Shown in pieces: positions 1 to 12,098 of a stretch of 64,000 bases of DNA. The position numbers and the translations under genes are program-made. Source of the stretch: Austropuccinia psidii. Taxonomy: Eukaryota; Basidiomycota; Pucciniomycetes; Pucciniales; Sphaerophragmiaceae. How positions within the stretch are numbered: the first letter of the stretch is position 1; each line of letters opens with the position of its first letter. The notes beneath the pieces are model-generated. The model did no database searches and was not told the DNA's origin. It saw only the letters and a list, made by a program, of their open reading frames with translations. Location: positions 55,161,569 through 55,225,568 of the forward strand of contig JALGQZ010000007.1 in NCBI GenBank assembly GCA_023105745.1, read 5' to 3'.

Positions 1-1085
1 AATACAAAAAAATACAAAAAATACAAAAAAATACAAAAATACAAAAAATACAAAAAAAATTACAAAAAAATACAAAAAAAACAACAAAATACAAAAAAAT
101 ACAAAAACAAAATACAACAAAAAAAAACAACAAAAAATACAAAAAATAAAATACAAAAAAAATACAAAAAATATACAAAAAAAATACAAAAAAATACAAA
201 AAATACAAAAAAATACAAAAAAATACAAAAAAATACAAAAAAAATACAAAAAATACAGAAAAATACAAAAAATACAAAAAATACAAAAAATACAAAAAAT
301 ACAAAAATATACAAAAAATACAATAAAAAAATACAAAAAATACAAAAAACACAAAAAATACAAAAAATAACAAAAAATACAAAAAATACAAAAAATACAA
401 AAAATACAAAAAATAATACAAAAAATACAAAAAATACAAAAAATACAAAAAATACAAAAAATACAAAAAATACAAAAAATACAAAAAATACAAAAAATAC
501 AAAAAATACAAAAAATACAAAAAATACAAAAATACAAAAAAATACAAAAAATACAAAAAATACAAAAAATACAAAAAATACAAAAAATACAAAAAATACA
601 AAAAATACAAAAAATACAAAAAATACAAAAAAATACAAAAAAATACAAAAAATACAAAAAATACAAAAAATACAAAAAATACAAAAAATACAAAAAATAC
701 AAAAAATACAAAAAATACAAAAAATACAAAAAATACAAAAATACAAAAAATACAAAAAATACAAAAAAATACAAAAAATACAAAAAAATACAAAAAATAC
801 AAAAAATACAAAAAATACAAAAAATACAAAAAATACAAAAAATACAAAAAATACAAAAGAAATACAAAAAATACAAAAAATACAAAAAATACAAAAAATA
901 CAAAAAATACAAAAAATACAAAAAATACAAAAAAATACAAAAAAATACAAAAAATACAAAAAATACAAAAAATACAAAAAATACAAAAAATACAAAAAAT
1001 ACAAAAAATACAAAAAATACAAAAAATACAAAAAATACAAAAAATACAAAAAATACAAAAAATACAAAAAATACAAAAAATACAA
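1..1085. repeat. 9-bp tandem satellite (ATACAAAAA)n
   Basis: The whole stretch is built of ATACAAAAA units with small length changes (extra or missing A) and rare substitutions. It starts at the window edge, so its full length is unknown. The bottom strand reads as an open frame of Phe-Leu-Tyr/Phe-Cys-Ile repeats only because the unit is 9 bp and lacks stops; I do not regard that as a gene. Confidence 0.97.
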
Positions 1086-2739
1086 ATAACATAGATGAAA
1101 TGAAAAACATATTAAAAACAAATATTTCAGAATTACAAAAACAGACATAATTATTTCATAAAAATTGAATCATTGAACATAAAAATTTTTAATCTTTCAC
1201 CTTTTTCAATTCTTGGCTCAAAAAAGAATTTCTTACAATTATGAATAATGAGAAGCATTAGAAGAATGTGGCTGAGCCAAAAAAAACAATAACAAACCAA
1301 AGCATATATATTTTAAAATTTGAATATTAAAATTTTTTTCAAATCTAAGTAAGCTTAAAAAGTAATAAACTAAGTGGGAAAAACTTTGACAAAATTTTAA
1401 CACAATTTCAACATGAAAAAAAATGAAATTACATAGAACTTTGATTCAAAGCATAGGTATATTGTAATGATAACAGATCATAATTAACAAGTAATTTCAA
1501 ACTTTCTAACCCATCTGACAAGTATTGTTATTTAATAAATTTAAAAACTGTTATTAACATACTACATCATTATAGTAATATTTTGAAATTTTTATACAAC
1601 AATTTGTATCTCTTATTTAAGTAAAGTAGTATCTTAATTATAGTGTGGCAAATTCATTGTGGTATTTGTTGTGTTTGAAAGTAATCTTTAAAAATTGAAT
1701 TTTTCCCTGATTAATTAATTCCAATTATCAATACCAAAAATAAATTTCAATAAGAGAAATTCTTATTCACAGAAAACAAGAATTCTTTTTAATGAGTAAA
1801 AACTGAAATTTCTCTTTGTCAAAATAAAGATGAGGAATAGGTGATTTTTTTTTAAGTATTATCAATATTTCTTGAAAGATATTTCAAACCTGCTAAAGCC
1901 TTTTTGATTTCATGTAAGATATATGGAAGGAAGAAAATATCATTTTTCTTGAGAAATATTCAATTTTTGTAAAATATATTTGTTATAAATCCTAGTTTTT
2001 ACTTTAAAAAAGAGGTGAGGATGAAAACTTTCTATTTTTTTTTCATATGAATGATATTTTTTCTTTTTTTGAATAGATGAAGATAATTGGTATTCTGTGA
2101 AATTTTTTCGTAGATCTTTGTTAAAAAAGCTTATTCCCTTTTTTAAAAAGAAAAATATGCATTAAATAATCTATTTTATATTTGATTAGTGAAAAATGTA
2201 TATGTGCTGAATAAGTAAGCAAATGAAAATCATTTGAAATTCATGATATTCAATTTAAATTTATTAAAATTCCAAATTTTCAAAGCTGTGGCTGAAAGTA
2301 TCTAAAAAAATATTTTGAGGTTAGGGCCAAGGTTGGAGCTGAGGCCAAAAGAAGGTTTTACCTGGATTAGAGCTATCACCCCTTCTGGTGGGGAAAGCCT
2401 TCCATAAATTGGTAACAGCACATAAGAGATTAAATTTGTTTACTCAAAACATATGTGTGTTTACCAACACCCTTAATTTATTTCTATCTAAAAATTTTAA
2501 TAAGGGTTTCTAAACTCCTCAAGATAATTCTGTTTTATGATTTAAAATTTGTCATAATATTATTTTGTTTTACCAATTAATTACCCAGAAATTCTCTATA
2601 CAAAGGTCACATTATCAATTCAACTTTCATTATATTTTCTCTGGTATAGATATGCAATCCTTCATTGTTTCCACTAAATAAATAATGGTCATCATTGTAC
2701 TCAATGGAAAGAACATTATTTATACAATTAAAAATAAAA
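1086..2739. other. AT-rich sequence without a recognisable gene
   Basis: No frame of convincing length or family resemblance is visible on either strand. The stretch around 2320-2400 is slightly more GC-rich than its surroundings but gave no recognisable protein. Confidence 0.6.
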
Positions 2740-4376
2740 TAAGATTTGTGGCTTTAACATAAGGAGAAGACTTATCAGCAGTCTCTAAATTGGACCTATA
2801 AGTAACACTACAGTAAAAACTCTGATTTAAAACTAAAATTTCTAATAAAAAAACACTAAGATTTTCTGTTATTCTAATAAAATTAATGATAATATATATT
2901 TTTTTCTGGTTTTCTGTTATTTTAATAAAACTAAGAAGAATTTTTTTGGTTTTATGTTTATTATGATGTTTTTTTATATTAATACTAATTATAAAACTAT
3001 GGGATTTGATACTTTTCATTATTTTTAATATTGATTTTATATCACTACTTCTTTTCTTTCAATAATACTAGGCTACTGAGCTTTTTCACTATGGTTATAC
3101 TACTATTCTTCAACAATAATAAGCTACTGAAAAATGCTACTGAGCTTTTTCACTATGTCTATAGTACTATTCTTTCACAATACTAAGCTACTGATTAAGG
3201 CTACTGAGCTTTTCATAACTAAAACACTACTACTACTTTAGATATTCTGCTAGTTCAGGGATGTTGGTGATCCTGGATAGTGGGAACTTTCTCCATGATT
3301 ATGGGGAAAATGAGGGATAGAGTACCTTTATTTATATATTTTGGGCCTTGGGCCTCCATAGAGCTTCTCAAAATAGGGTACTTAGAAAAAATCATATTTG
3401 AGAGGTTTTAGCTAGTGAGACATGTAGTTTTGGTGTAGCAACATGTTTTCTGAGAGAATTATGCTGGTGGTTCTTTTTCTTATCAGGGTCATGTGAGGTC
3501 ATTGAAATGATTTGGCTTGTGAGATTTCTCTTTTTTGGTGACTTTGTTACATATTTTCTGAGAGAATTATGCTGGTGGTTCCGTTTCTTATCAAGATCAT
3601 GTGATCTCTTTGAGATAATTTGGTTGGTGAGATTTTATTTTTTCCAAGAAAGTGGAGAAAGTACAGCTTCTGAAAATTTAAATTTCTTCTAGTCATATGA
3701 TATATTTGAGAGAATTTGGCTGGTGATATTTTTCTTTTTTGGTGACTTTGTTATGTATTTGATGAGAGAATTATGCTGGTGGTGCTGTTCTTATCATGAA
3801 CATGTCATTTATTTGAGATAATTTGGCTTGTGATGTCTTATTGAAGGTGGGGAAAGTCTTTGTTTTTTCTATTTTCCTGTATTTAATTGATTAGCAATTT
3901 TATATTTGATATTCAGTATTGAGGGAAATATTCTGGTGGTTTTATTTTGGTATTTTATCATTTCATAAGTAGATTGCATCATTTCTATCAAGTTTGATTT
4001 GTGTTAATATTTCTAAGAAAACATTTTTTCTTGGAAAATATATTGTAATTTTCTGAATAGCCTTGATTTATTTCTTCTTTTAATAAAATCAAGGTGGGGA
4101 AATTACAGCTCTGATTCTGTTATCCATCTTCATATACCTGTATTTGGATTAACTCCTTTTAATTGCATAATTTGTTATTGATGATACAATAAGGTGGAGA
4201 AATTTTGTGATACTATACTGTTTTGATAAGATCTTGAGGCTGTGTATTGTATCTTTCTGTTTGAAACCTGTAGTTGTAATATTTATATATTTTTTGTGTA
4301 ATGTTTTTATTATCATTTTTCTTCTTTTGTTTTATTGGTAAGCTTGAAACTGATACTAATGGTATGGAATACCACA
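2740..4376 (-). mobile_element. Ty3/Gypsy-family LTR, one end truncated or diverged
   Basis: The sequence from about 2745 to 3430 is a diverged copy of 44220-44870: both share the stretch with cttatcagcagtctc, the repeated gctactgagctttt segments and a TATA region next to ggcc. The top-strand 3' boundary is GGAATACCACA at 4366-4376, the terminus also seen at 45519. The TATA-like element reads on the minus strand (tatataaataaagg), so the LTR is minus-oriented. I could not find the GAGTTCCCACA end that should lie just left of 2740, so that side is probably lost or highly diverged. Confidence 0.7.
3447..3860. repeat. Imperfect ~110-bp tandem duplications inside the LTR
   Basis: The segment containing gagagaattatgctggtgg recurs near 3455, 3560 and 3765, each time followed by a catgtg/catgtc-containing stretch and a ttggctTGTGA-like stretch. 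The units have diverged, so these are old internal duplications that helped lengthen this LTR copy. Confidence 0.75.
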
Positions 4377-4490
4377 GTTCATGGAGCACAAAAAATCAGG
4401 TATCAAGCTCACCTGTGTTTATTAAGGATTTTGCTGTTATTTCAAGATGTAAATTTTGATCTGGTTTAAAAAGAACATTGAAGTTGATTG

Positions 4491-4496
<6 letters not shown>

Positions 4497-4540
<44 letters not shown>

Positions 4541-4651
4541 GAGAAAAAAAAAGGAGAAAAAAAAAGAGAAAAAAAAAAAAGAGAAAAAAAAAGAGAAAAA
4601 AAAGAGAAAAAAAAAAGAGAAAAAAAAAAGAGAAAAAAAAAAAGAGAAAAA
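4497..4651. repeat. Purine-only microsatellite, A-runs broken by GAG
   Basis: A run of A is followed by repeated gagaaaaaaa units of variable length, with only A and G in this interval. The open frames in it (poly-Lys/Arg/Glu on top, poly-Phe below) are compositional artefacts. A second homopolymer junction, a T run followed by a G run, lies at about 5010-5045. Confidence 0.95.
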
Positions 4652-4979
4652 ACAACCCATTACCTTAAATTTGATCAAGAAGTCAATTTAATTAGATGGA
4701 ATCACTCATATTGAAATTTTAAATATTCTATTTAGGTTATAAATTAAATTTCTTACATTTTTCAATTTTTTAAAAAAAAAATGAATTTCCTTAATTAGTT
4801 GAATTTTTTTTTTTGAAAATTAGAAAGAAAAGAATGTAAGAGAGGTTAAAAAAAAATCCAAGTGAAATTCAAACCTTAAACTTTTAATAAATCAAAGGTA
4901 ATTTCTGAAATAAATGCACATAGAAAGTGAATTCATAAAGTTTCCCTTCAAATTTTTGAATACTTTGAGAATGGAATTT

Positions 4980-6665
4980 TAAAGTTTCCCTCCAAAAAAC
5001 CTTTAATCATTTTTTTTTTTTTTTTGGGGGGGGGGGGGGGGGTGGGGGGTTGGGTTCTAACATATTCTTATTTTTCCAAATTTTAATTATTAATTAATTT
5101 AAAAAAAGAAATATTATGATATAATATTATATTTAATTTAAAAGTTTAATAATAAATAATATAATTTATCTTTTTTTTTTTTTATGTTTAAAATCATGTA
5201 AAATTATTTTTTTGTAAGATTAATAAAAATTATTAGGAATGAAAAATGAAAAATAACTAAAAAATATTAATCTTCCTATTAACAATTATGAGAAACATTT
5301 TTTTCAATGAAAATTTGAATTATTTTAGGAAAGGATTTTAATAACAAACAACTCCAATTGTTCAAAGGGTAAATCATCCCAAACAGAATTGATAGCCACT
5401 ATTAACTTTTCCATTGTTTTTTGGGATTGAAAAGACAAGTGACAATATTCTTCATCTTGAACCATAAATTTTTGATTGGGTTCAAGTCTGGTGCGTTTGG
5501 AGGCCAATTAAGCTTGTGGATTTTATTCTGATAATGCCATTCTTGGCTAGCAATGGAAGTATGGATGGGGGCTTCATCCTCCATTAGGGTAAGTACTTTG
5601 AAATTCTTTGCTACCCCAACTTCAAACAGTTTATCCATGAATGGCAACAATCCAAGTTCATAAACATTTTTTGATGAAGTCAATTGCTTTCCATTGTCCA
5701 GGTGGCATTATGATTAGCTCAGATTTCCCCCCCATACTAGCATTGATCAATGATTGAAAGCCATCAATTCAAGTTCATACTTTTGATCAGTAGTGCACCA
5801 AACTTGTTTTTGAGTTACTGGTTCACCTAGCTCAAAGGAAGATTTGTTGGACCAAGCTTCAATGGTCCAATGGAGATGACCACAAGCAAAATTCAAATGA
5901 CATTGCATGTTTTAAGTACTAAGATAGGGTTTCTTGACAGAAATTCATGACCTTTTCCCTATTCCATTTATTGCTTTTCAAACAGTATTGATGGAAATGT
6001 CAATGGTGAGCATATTATTGATTGAAGCAAGAGTATCACAACAACTTTATTGAACAACCCAATCCAATTCCCATATATCTCAATCATTTAGTTTACAAGG
6101 TCAACCAGCTATAAGGAAAATTTTCAAGATGTCCTTGCTCATGAAATCTTTTAATAGTATCATCAACAGTTTTGGGTGTTATCCCCAAAAACATTTCTAT
6201 GGTTCATATTGAGGCTCCAAAATCATGCATGCCAATTATACAGCCAAAAACACCTTGACTATGATAATTTGGAATATTTTAATAATTAATATTTATAGAT
6301 TATATTTAAAAAAAATGATTTATCTTAAAAAAAAAACCTTACTTTGGTTGATTTGATTTTATATAAAGGCATGATTTCTACCCCAACAAAAAAAAACCAC
6401 CATAAAACAAAAAAAAAAGGTTCATGTAGTAAATCAATGAGACATATTTAGAAGAAATAAAAAAAAATTGAAGTTGATTTGTTGAATAATCTGAGAAAAT
6501 TAACAAAATGAAATTAGGAAAAAAAAATTAAATTAAAAATTAAAAAAAGAAAAATATAAAGAAATTGGGTTTTAGTCCCAAAAAAAAAACCCAAAGCATG
6601 TTGTGAGTTGAAGAAAAAAAAAAATTTAGAGTTCCCATTTGAAGGTATATTTTAAGTTAATTTTA
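4980..6665 (-). mobile_element. Tc1/mariner element C, decayed
   Basis: The left end TAAAGTTTCCCTCC and the following CAAAAAACCTTT are a mutated form of the terminal repeat seen intact in element B (TACAGTGCCCTCCAACAAACC). The right end near 6625-6665 is a degraded inverted copy (tttgaaggtatatttt...) that runs straight into element D. The interior holds the remains of a minus-strand transposase. A further TIR-like tip, taaagtttcccttc, sits just outside at 4937. Confidence 0.8.
5271..6280 (-). pseudogene. Tc1 transposase pseudogene (element C)
   Basis: On the minus strand the relics follow the order of the intact copy in element B: an N-terminal GMHDFGAS helix-turn-helix segment near 6240, the LLPFMDKL segment, the second catalytic Asp region MEDEAPIHT near 5580, and PDLNPIKNLW near 5480. 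Several frameshifts and stops break it. The second Asp block reads EDEAP where related copies have EDGAP. The position of the third catalytic acid is Lys (NPIKNLW), as in elements A, B and E. No functional protein can be made. Confidence 0.85.
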
Positions 6666-6871
6666 CAAGTTCACTCAAAAAAAAACCTTCAAACACTTTT
6701 TTTTTTCTAACAATTGTCTATAATGTCTTATAAGGTTATATGAAAGAGTCAAGAATTTTTTTTTTGCATAATTACACATTTGTTGGTTTTCAATCAAATT
6801 AATGATTAAAAAAAACATTTATAAATAGTAATATAATAAAATTGACTAATATAAGAATAAATTTCCTACCA

Positions 6872-7528
6872 TTAGGTAGGAGGTCCATTTTTATCCACAA
6901 CCATTTGCATTCTTGAAGGCATGGATACAAGTAATGCCTCTAAGTGATTAAAAGGCATTGAATCCTAAACAGTTTGAATGGCTTTGCTCAACTCATCCTT
7001 CTTTTTTTGGGTTGAAAAGGTTTGTAGCAACAAATTTCATTTTATACCAAAGGTTTTCAATCAGGTTGAGGTAAGGTGAGCTGAGAAGCCAAGAAAATTT
7101 TTGAATTTGATGATCTTGACACCATTGTTGGCTGGCAAGGGAAGTATGGATGGGAGCTCCATCCTCTAATAATGTGAGCTCTTCACGATTGGCTGCTATG
7201 CCAACTTCAACTAATTTGTCCATAAATGGCAATAACCCAGGTTTGTAAAAATTATCAATAAAGTCCACTGCCCTATGTTGCCCCAGTGGCATTATAATGT
7301 GTTTGGATTGAATCGGTCCACAGATGGCCCCCCAAATCATCATTAATCAATGACCTTATTGATGATTGACTGCCATTGACTCAAGGTTGTATTTTTGTTC
7401 AGGTGTTTTCCAAACTTGCTTTTGGGTTATGGGCTTGCCTAGTTCAAACAGAGATTTGTCCGTCCAAAAAACTCAGGACCAATCATTAATGGTCCAATGG
7501 AGGTGAGGACGGGAAAATTCTAGCTGTT
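6872..7528 (-). pseudogene. Tc1 transposase, C-terminal part (element D)
   Basis: This is the catalytic two-thirds of the element D transposase on the minus strand. The segment MIWGAICGPIQS, the second Asp block LEDGAPIHT and NLIENLWYKMK are visible. Unlike its neighbours this copy keeps Glu at the third catalytic position. The frame breaks at the C-terminus (a stop replaces Gln in the final NGPPT-x-W) and upstream near the first Asp block (tDKSLFELGK). The N-terminal part lies at 13118-13486, beyond the Copia-1 insertion. Confidence 0.87.
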
Positions 7529-7533
7529 GTTCT

Positions 7534-7859
7534 TGTGAAGTTAAGAGTAAAAACAATACAGAAAACACTGTCACAATAAGAGATAAGGTTGCAGTAGTAG
7601 AGCAGACAAACATACCTGTGAAGTTGAGAGTAAAAACAATACAGAAAACACTGTCACGATAAGAGATGAGGAGAGTAAAGGATGAACACAAAGTGGTCCT
7701 TATATACTCTTCTTCTTGTGACAGTAATTACAGCAAAAAATCTCTTAACTCCACTGGTGATCAAAAACTAAAGACAATTATGTTAGTTAAGATCACCTAG
7801 TGTGATTATGATAAAATATGGTAACAGTAGCAATTTAAAAATTAATTATTACTTTTACA
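7534..7859 (-). repeat. Copia-1 3' LTR with internal 83-bp duplication
   Basis: This LTR is 326 bp. The segment starting tgtgaagttaagagtaaaa occurs twice, at 7534 and 7617, so an 83-bp unit is duplicated in tandem. The 5' LTR, after subtracting the inserted solo LTR and its duplication, is 243 bp and has one copy. The length difference of the two LTRs therefore equals the duplicated unit. Confidence 0.93.
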
Positions 7860-7879
7860 TGCCTTATTGCTCAATACTG

Positions 7880-8526
7880 AAATGAGGCCCAGCTGGGCAC
7901 TGAAATCTTGATGTTTTGGTCTTCCTAAACCCTTAGTAAACAGATCAGCCCACATTTGGGTAGTTGAAACGTACTGGAGATCAATATTTTTCCTTAGTAC
8001 ATTAACACTAATCTAATTTAGCCTAATATTAATGTGCCTTGTCTTATGATGACACAGTGGATTGTGGCACAAGGCAATTGCTCCCTGATTATCACACCGC
8101 ACACTTATTGTCAGATTTGTGTTGAATTCCTCCATGATTTTCTTGAGCCACAAAAGATCTTGAGTTAGCTCTGAGATTGAGTGTAGTTCTGCCTCAGTTG
8201 ATTAGAGTGAAACTATGGGTTGTTTCTTGGTTTTCCAGGCAATAAGACCACCACATTGTTTTCCATTACCTGAGAAAGACTTGCCATCAAAGTTACTTCC
8301 CCAATCTGAGTCACAGTATCCTTCCAAATTTTCCAGCCCCTTCTTTCCATCTGACATTAAACACAAATCCCTTGTGCCCTGTAAGTATCATAAAACCCAT
8401 TTAAAAGCAGCTACATGTTCCACCAATGGTTTTTCCAAAAATTGGGCAAGAGCCAAGGTGATAAATGCCAGATCCGGTCTACTGCACATGGTTAAGTAAT
8501 TGAGGGAACCTATTTCTTTCCAATAA
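7880..8526 (-). pseudogene. Copia-1 RNase H region
   Basis: Continuing from the reverse transcriptase on the minus strand, the translated fragments carry the Copia RNase H signature: a CDSDWG block, the STEAELHSISELTQ block, RCDNQGAI, and HHKTRHINI near the end. Stops interrupt it, for example before STEAE. The enzyme would have degraded the RNA strand of the replication hybrid. It ends just before the 3' LTR; no strong polypurine tract is visible between them. Confidence 0.85.
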
Positions 8527-9234
8527 CTAAAGTCTTGCAGGTCGTAGATGGGAATTAGGTATCATTGGTGTCAAGACATTATGACATTGGGACATACCAT
8601 ACTTGTCAAGAAGTTTATCTATGTATAACCTTTGAGACAAGGTTATTTTCTTTTCTCCTCTATTCCGCTCAAGCTTGATCCCTAGGATGAAATTAGCCTT
8701 TCCAATATCATCCAAAACAAATACCTTCTTCATTTCCTTTTCTAAATCCTCTACACATGCTTTATTTCCCCCAATAATCATATCATCTACATGAACAAAG
8801 ACAAAACACAGATCTTCCTTCTTGTTGTTGAAAAACAAACAGGGATCTTCCTGACTTGGATAGAAAGCAAACCTTTTGAAGGTGTCTGACAGACACTTAT
8901 ACCAGCACCAAGGACTTTGTTTGAGACCGTAAAGCAATCTTTTGAGCTTGAGACATGTCCCTTCCCTCTTTTCGTGCGGATATCCCAAAGGATAATGCAT
9001 GTATACATCTTCCTCAGGTACACCATTGTGGAAGGCCATTTTGATGTCTACTTGATGTAGCTCTAAATTTTTGTTAGCACAATAGGCTAACACAAACCTA
9101 AGGCTATTCATCCTACCAGTAGGGGTGTAGGTTTCATTAAAGTCCAGTACTTCTACCTGTGAAAAACCTTTCACACACAGTCTGGCCTTGTGCCATACTA
9201 CAATACCATCCTCATTCTCTTTTTCTTTAAACAC
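8527..9234 (-). pseudogene. Copia-1 reverse transcriptase
   Basis: A 235-codon open stretch on the minus strand with the Copia reverse transcriptase blocks: ARLCVKGFSQ, the QVDIKMAFHNG block (first catalytic Asp), LLYGLKQSPWCWY, and FVHVDDMIIGG (catalytic DD; the usual Tyr before Val-Asp-Asp is His). FILGIKLERN and SQRLYIDKLL follow. It is separated from the upstream integrase frame by a stop near 9241. The first Asp and the Asp pair are all present, so decay here is mild. Confidence 0.92.
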
Positions 9235-9243
9235 CCATGTTGA

Positions 9244-10619
9244 TCAAAGTATATTCATTGCTTTATTGAGTTTCACTGGTCTCCAAGCATTATTCTCCTC
9301 TATGCTAGCTAACTCCTCATTGATTGCTACTTTCCAAAGAGCCGCCTTTGGATGGTGCATGGCTTGATGATAGGTTCTTGGTGGTCCTCCTGAAGGTACC
9401 ACCACATTGATGGTCCTCCTTGTTCCACTCACAATATTCCCAGTGTTTATGGTGCTAGTAATATCTTTTGGAGCTTTATCAGGGACCAAGTCCATTACCC
9501 ACCCTTTTGGGAGATTCAGAACATCTATTTCTTTAGGAGCAGTGCTAATTGAATCAGATGGAGCTTCAACAAAAGAATCAGGGTTGTTTTGAAAGGACAT
9601 TAAGTATTCTTGACTGTTGGAGCTGCAGTTGGAACCATTGTGCACAGGAGATCTTAATAGTCTCGGGGTGTCATCTTCAAAAATGGTGTCCATATTGATG
9701 CGTTCACAAGAGTCAAAACCTTGAGCAGGATATTCATTGGCCCCTGATGAGACTATTGGAGACTGGTAGCCCCCTGGAAGGATATTTGACATAAATTCTC
9801 CTTTTCTGGGTGAAGGAGTGCTAGCCATGACCTCATTGAGAAACACACAGTCATGTGAGAATTGTAGCCTATTTGTTTCTAGATTGTACAACTTGTAGTT
9901 TTTGTGTCCTTCAGCATAGCCCAGGAAAATTTCCTTGCTTGCCCGGGAGTCTAGTTTTGATTTCAAATTAGCCTTTGCTTTGTTTACAAAGGTTAGACAC
10001 CCAAAAACATGGAGATGAGATGTTTTGGGTAGCTGACCCAAGTACATCTCATGAGGGGTCTTGAACCCAACAGAGGCTACCAGTGTTCTATTGAGGAGAT
10101 AGGCCGCCGTAGCCATAGCTTCTCCCCACCATTCATGGGGTAGATGTGAATCTGTTAGGAGACACCTAGCCTTTTCAAGAAGACTCCTGTTCGCCCTTTC
10201 AGAGAAGGGATTTTTCTCTGGCAATAAGGAGAAGTAAGCAAAGATCGTATTCCTGCACCTTGCAGAAACAACTGAAATTCTTTGCTAACAAACTTACCAC
10301 CATTGTCTGAGACAATTTCCTGAATCATCTCATTACATTGATTTTCAGCTTGAGCTTTGAAGATTTTGAAAAACTCAAAGCATTGAGATTTGCCACTCAA
10401 CATATATACAAACCTATATTGAGAGTATCCATCCATAATTTGAAACACATAAGAGATATTTCCCCTTGAGATGGGTTTTATCAGGCCACACAGATCCATG
10501 TGGATTGTTTGTAATGGCTTTGTGGCAGGAGGAAAAATACCCTTAAAAGGGAGATGATGCGATTTTGAAGTAAGACATGAGTCACATTTAACATGTTTAA
10601 AATTCACCCCAGGCCACAT
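9244..10619 (-). pseudogene. Copia-1 integrase, in two overlapping frames
   Basis: The upstream frame (10155-10619) has the CDSCLTSKSHHLPF half of the zinc-binding domain, the first catalytic Asp in HMDLCG and the second in VSDNGGKF. A frameshift near 10220 moves the reading to 9244-10224. There SERANRSLLEKA supplies the catalytic Glu, followed by WWGEAMATAAYLLNR, HVFGCL and the linker into reverse transcriptase (PPRTYHQAMHHPKAALW). The DDE triad is intact but split over the two frames. The enzyme would have inserted the cDNA and made the 5-bp duplication seen around this element. Confidence 0.92.
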
Positions 10620-10628
10620 GATTTCAGC

Positions 10629-12032
10629 CTACTTCCTACTGGGATGTACAAGACACTTGTGGATGATATCTGCATTGACCGCAAGATTAACCTGACTGGG
10701 ATTGCCAAGTTGGACCTTGATGATGTTATTGAAAATTGTTCCTTGCAGGAGAATGTGTCCATCTTTTGTTTGAAGGCCAACAGATCCTCCCCTACTGCCA
10801 ACCAATAAACACTCTTTTTTAAGGAAAGGAGACAAGGCAATCAAACATGAGTTAATAGATGGAACCACAAGGGAATTTTTGAGATGCAGTGGTTCATTCT
10901 GATGATTTATTACCACTTCTGTCCATATTCCACTCGCGTATATGCAGCTACCATCTGCCAGGAAAAGGGGAATTTTTGTTTGTTTCAAGGAGATAAACCC
11001 CACAGAGCTCTTTAATAAGGAGTAATATGCTCCACTATTGAGTATGGTAGAATCCTCCTGACTTCCCAAAACATTAGCCAGCACCTGAACCAAAAAAGCC
11101 CTGTGTCCTGACTCATCCCTTTTGGCAAGTCTTCTCCTGTTAAATGCCTTGCCTTTTTCTTGATACAATTGAAAACATTCTGACTCTGAATGTGGTGCCA
11201 AGGGATTGTGTTTCCCATCAAAGCACATCTTTCCTCTTCTTCCAATCACCTTGAGTGCCTGAGGATCTGGGACAACCTGCTCTTGGTGCCTTGCCACAGC
11301 AAGCTCAATTTCTGATAAGACTGAATCTAGAAATGGCAATTTCCCAGATATCTTTGTGAGCTGATATACATTGTTCACTACAATGTTAAGTGAGGGAGGA
11401 AGAATCTTCAGAGTAAAGAAAGCAAGGACTTTGATGAGAACATCCCCTTTAAATAGCTTTGGCCCTATCACCCAAAGTTGATTGATGAGACACCTGAGCT
11501 CAACAAGAGTTTCCTTAACATTCCCTTCATCCATTTTAAGACCAAAGATTTTCATGACTAAATTAGCACAATTTTCTGCAGATGCAGCCGCATAGTAATG
11601 ATTAATATTGGCCCAGAGTACCACGGGATCATGAGCTGTTGAGTGTCTCTCAAAGAACCTGTCAAGATTTTCCTTATCTAGTTGAGAGCCAAGCCAGAAG
11701 TAAAATTGCTTGCAGCTTTTACGAAAGAAACTAAGTTCTTCAGGAGGAGAATCTTCTGGAAATGATGCAGTCCACTTCGGATTGAGAAAGCATTCAAGAT
11801 CCCTCACGTTGAATGCCATGAGAATAGAGCTTTCCCATTCAGAGAAATTTGTGGAGTTGAGTTTCTTGATATTAGTTATCTTTTTGAGAGTCTGAGAGAG
11901 AGAAGGCTGAGCCAAGCCTTGGAGAAAATTGGGTCTTAGGAACCCCATAGGCCTAGGGTTTTTGCTGTCGTCAGCACTCTGAGACTGAGGTAGACTTGAG
12001 GATTCCATGTTGGAAGAATTTGAAAAAATCAA
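10629..12032 (-). pseudogene. Copia-1 Gag and protease region
   Basis: A 467-codon open frame on the minus strand. The N-terminal part contains the Gag signature LNSTNFSEWESSILMAF and the long helical Gag core. A Cys/His-rich stretch near residue 280 (CFDGKHNP...ECF) replaces the usual CCHC knuckle. The protease block reads ILNSGAYYSLL, with Asn where retropepsins have the catalytic Asp (D-S/T-G), so the enzyme is probably dead. An internal Met at 12008 (MESSS) is an alternative start. The frame stops just before the integrase zinc domain. Confidence 0.9.
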
Positions 12033-12084
12033 TACAATCTTGTTTGTGCAGTCAAAAGAGCTTTTTTTTTTTCTTAAGCAACCA

Positions 12085-12096
12085 CTGGGCCCATAA
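12085..12096 (-). other. Copia-1 primer-binding site (half-tRNA-iMet type)
   Basis: Directly inside the 5' LTR the minus strand reads TTATGGGCCCAG. This is complementary to the anticodon-stem region of eukaryotic initiator tRNA (CTGGGCCCATAA), as in Drosophila copia, which is primed by a 5' half of tRNA-iMet. The site is 2 nt from the LTR end. Copia-2 has the matching TTATGGGCC at the same position. Confidence 0.75.
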
Positions 12097-12098
12097 CA

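Noticed and set aside
60..1148. 362-codon minus-strand frame rich in Phe, Leu, Tyr, Cys
   Set aside because: Translation of the ATACAAAAA satellite; no start context, no domain, frame shifts with A-tract slippage.
4437..4714. Poly-Lys and poly-Phe frames on both strands
   Set aside because: Purine-only microsatellite; both strands open because of composition.
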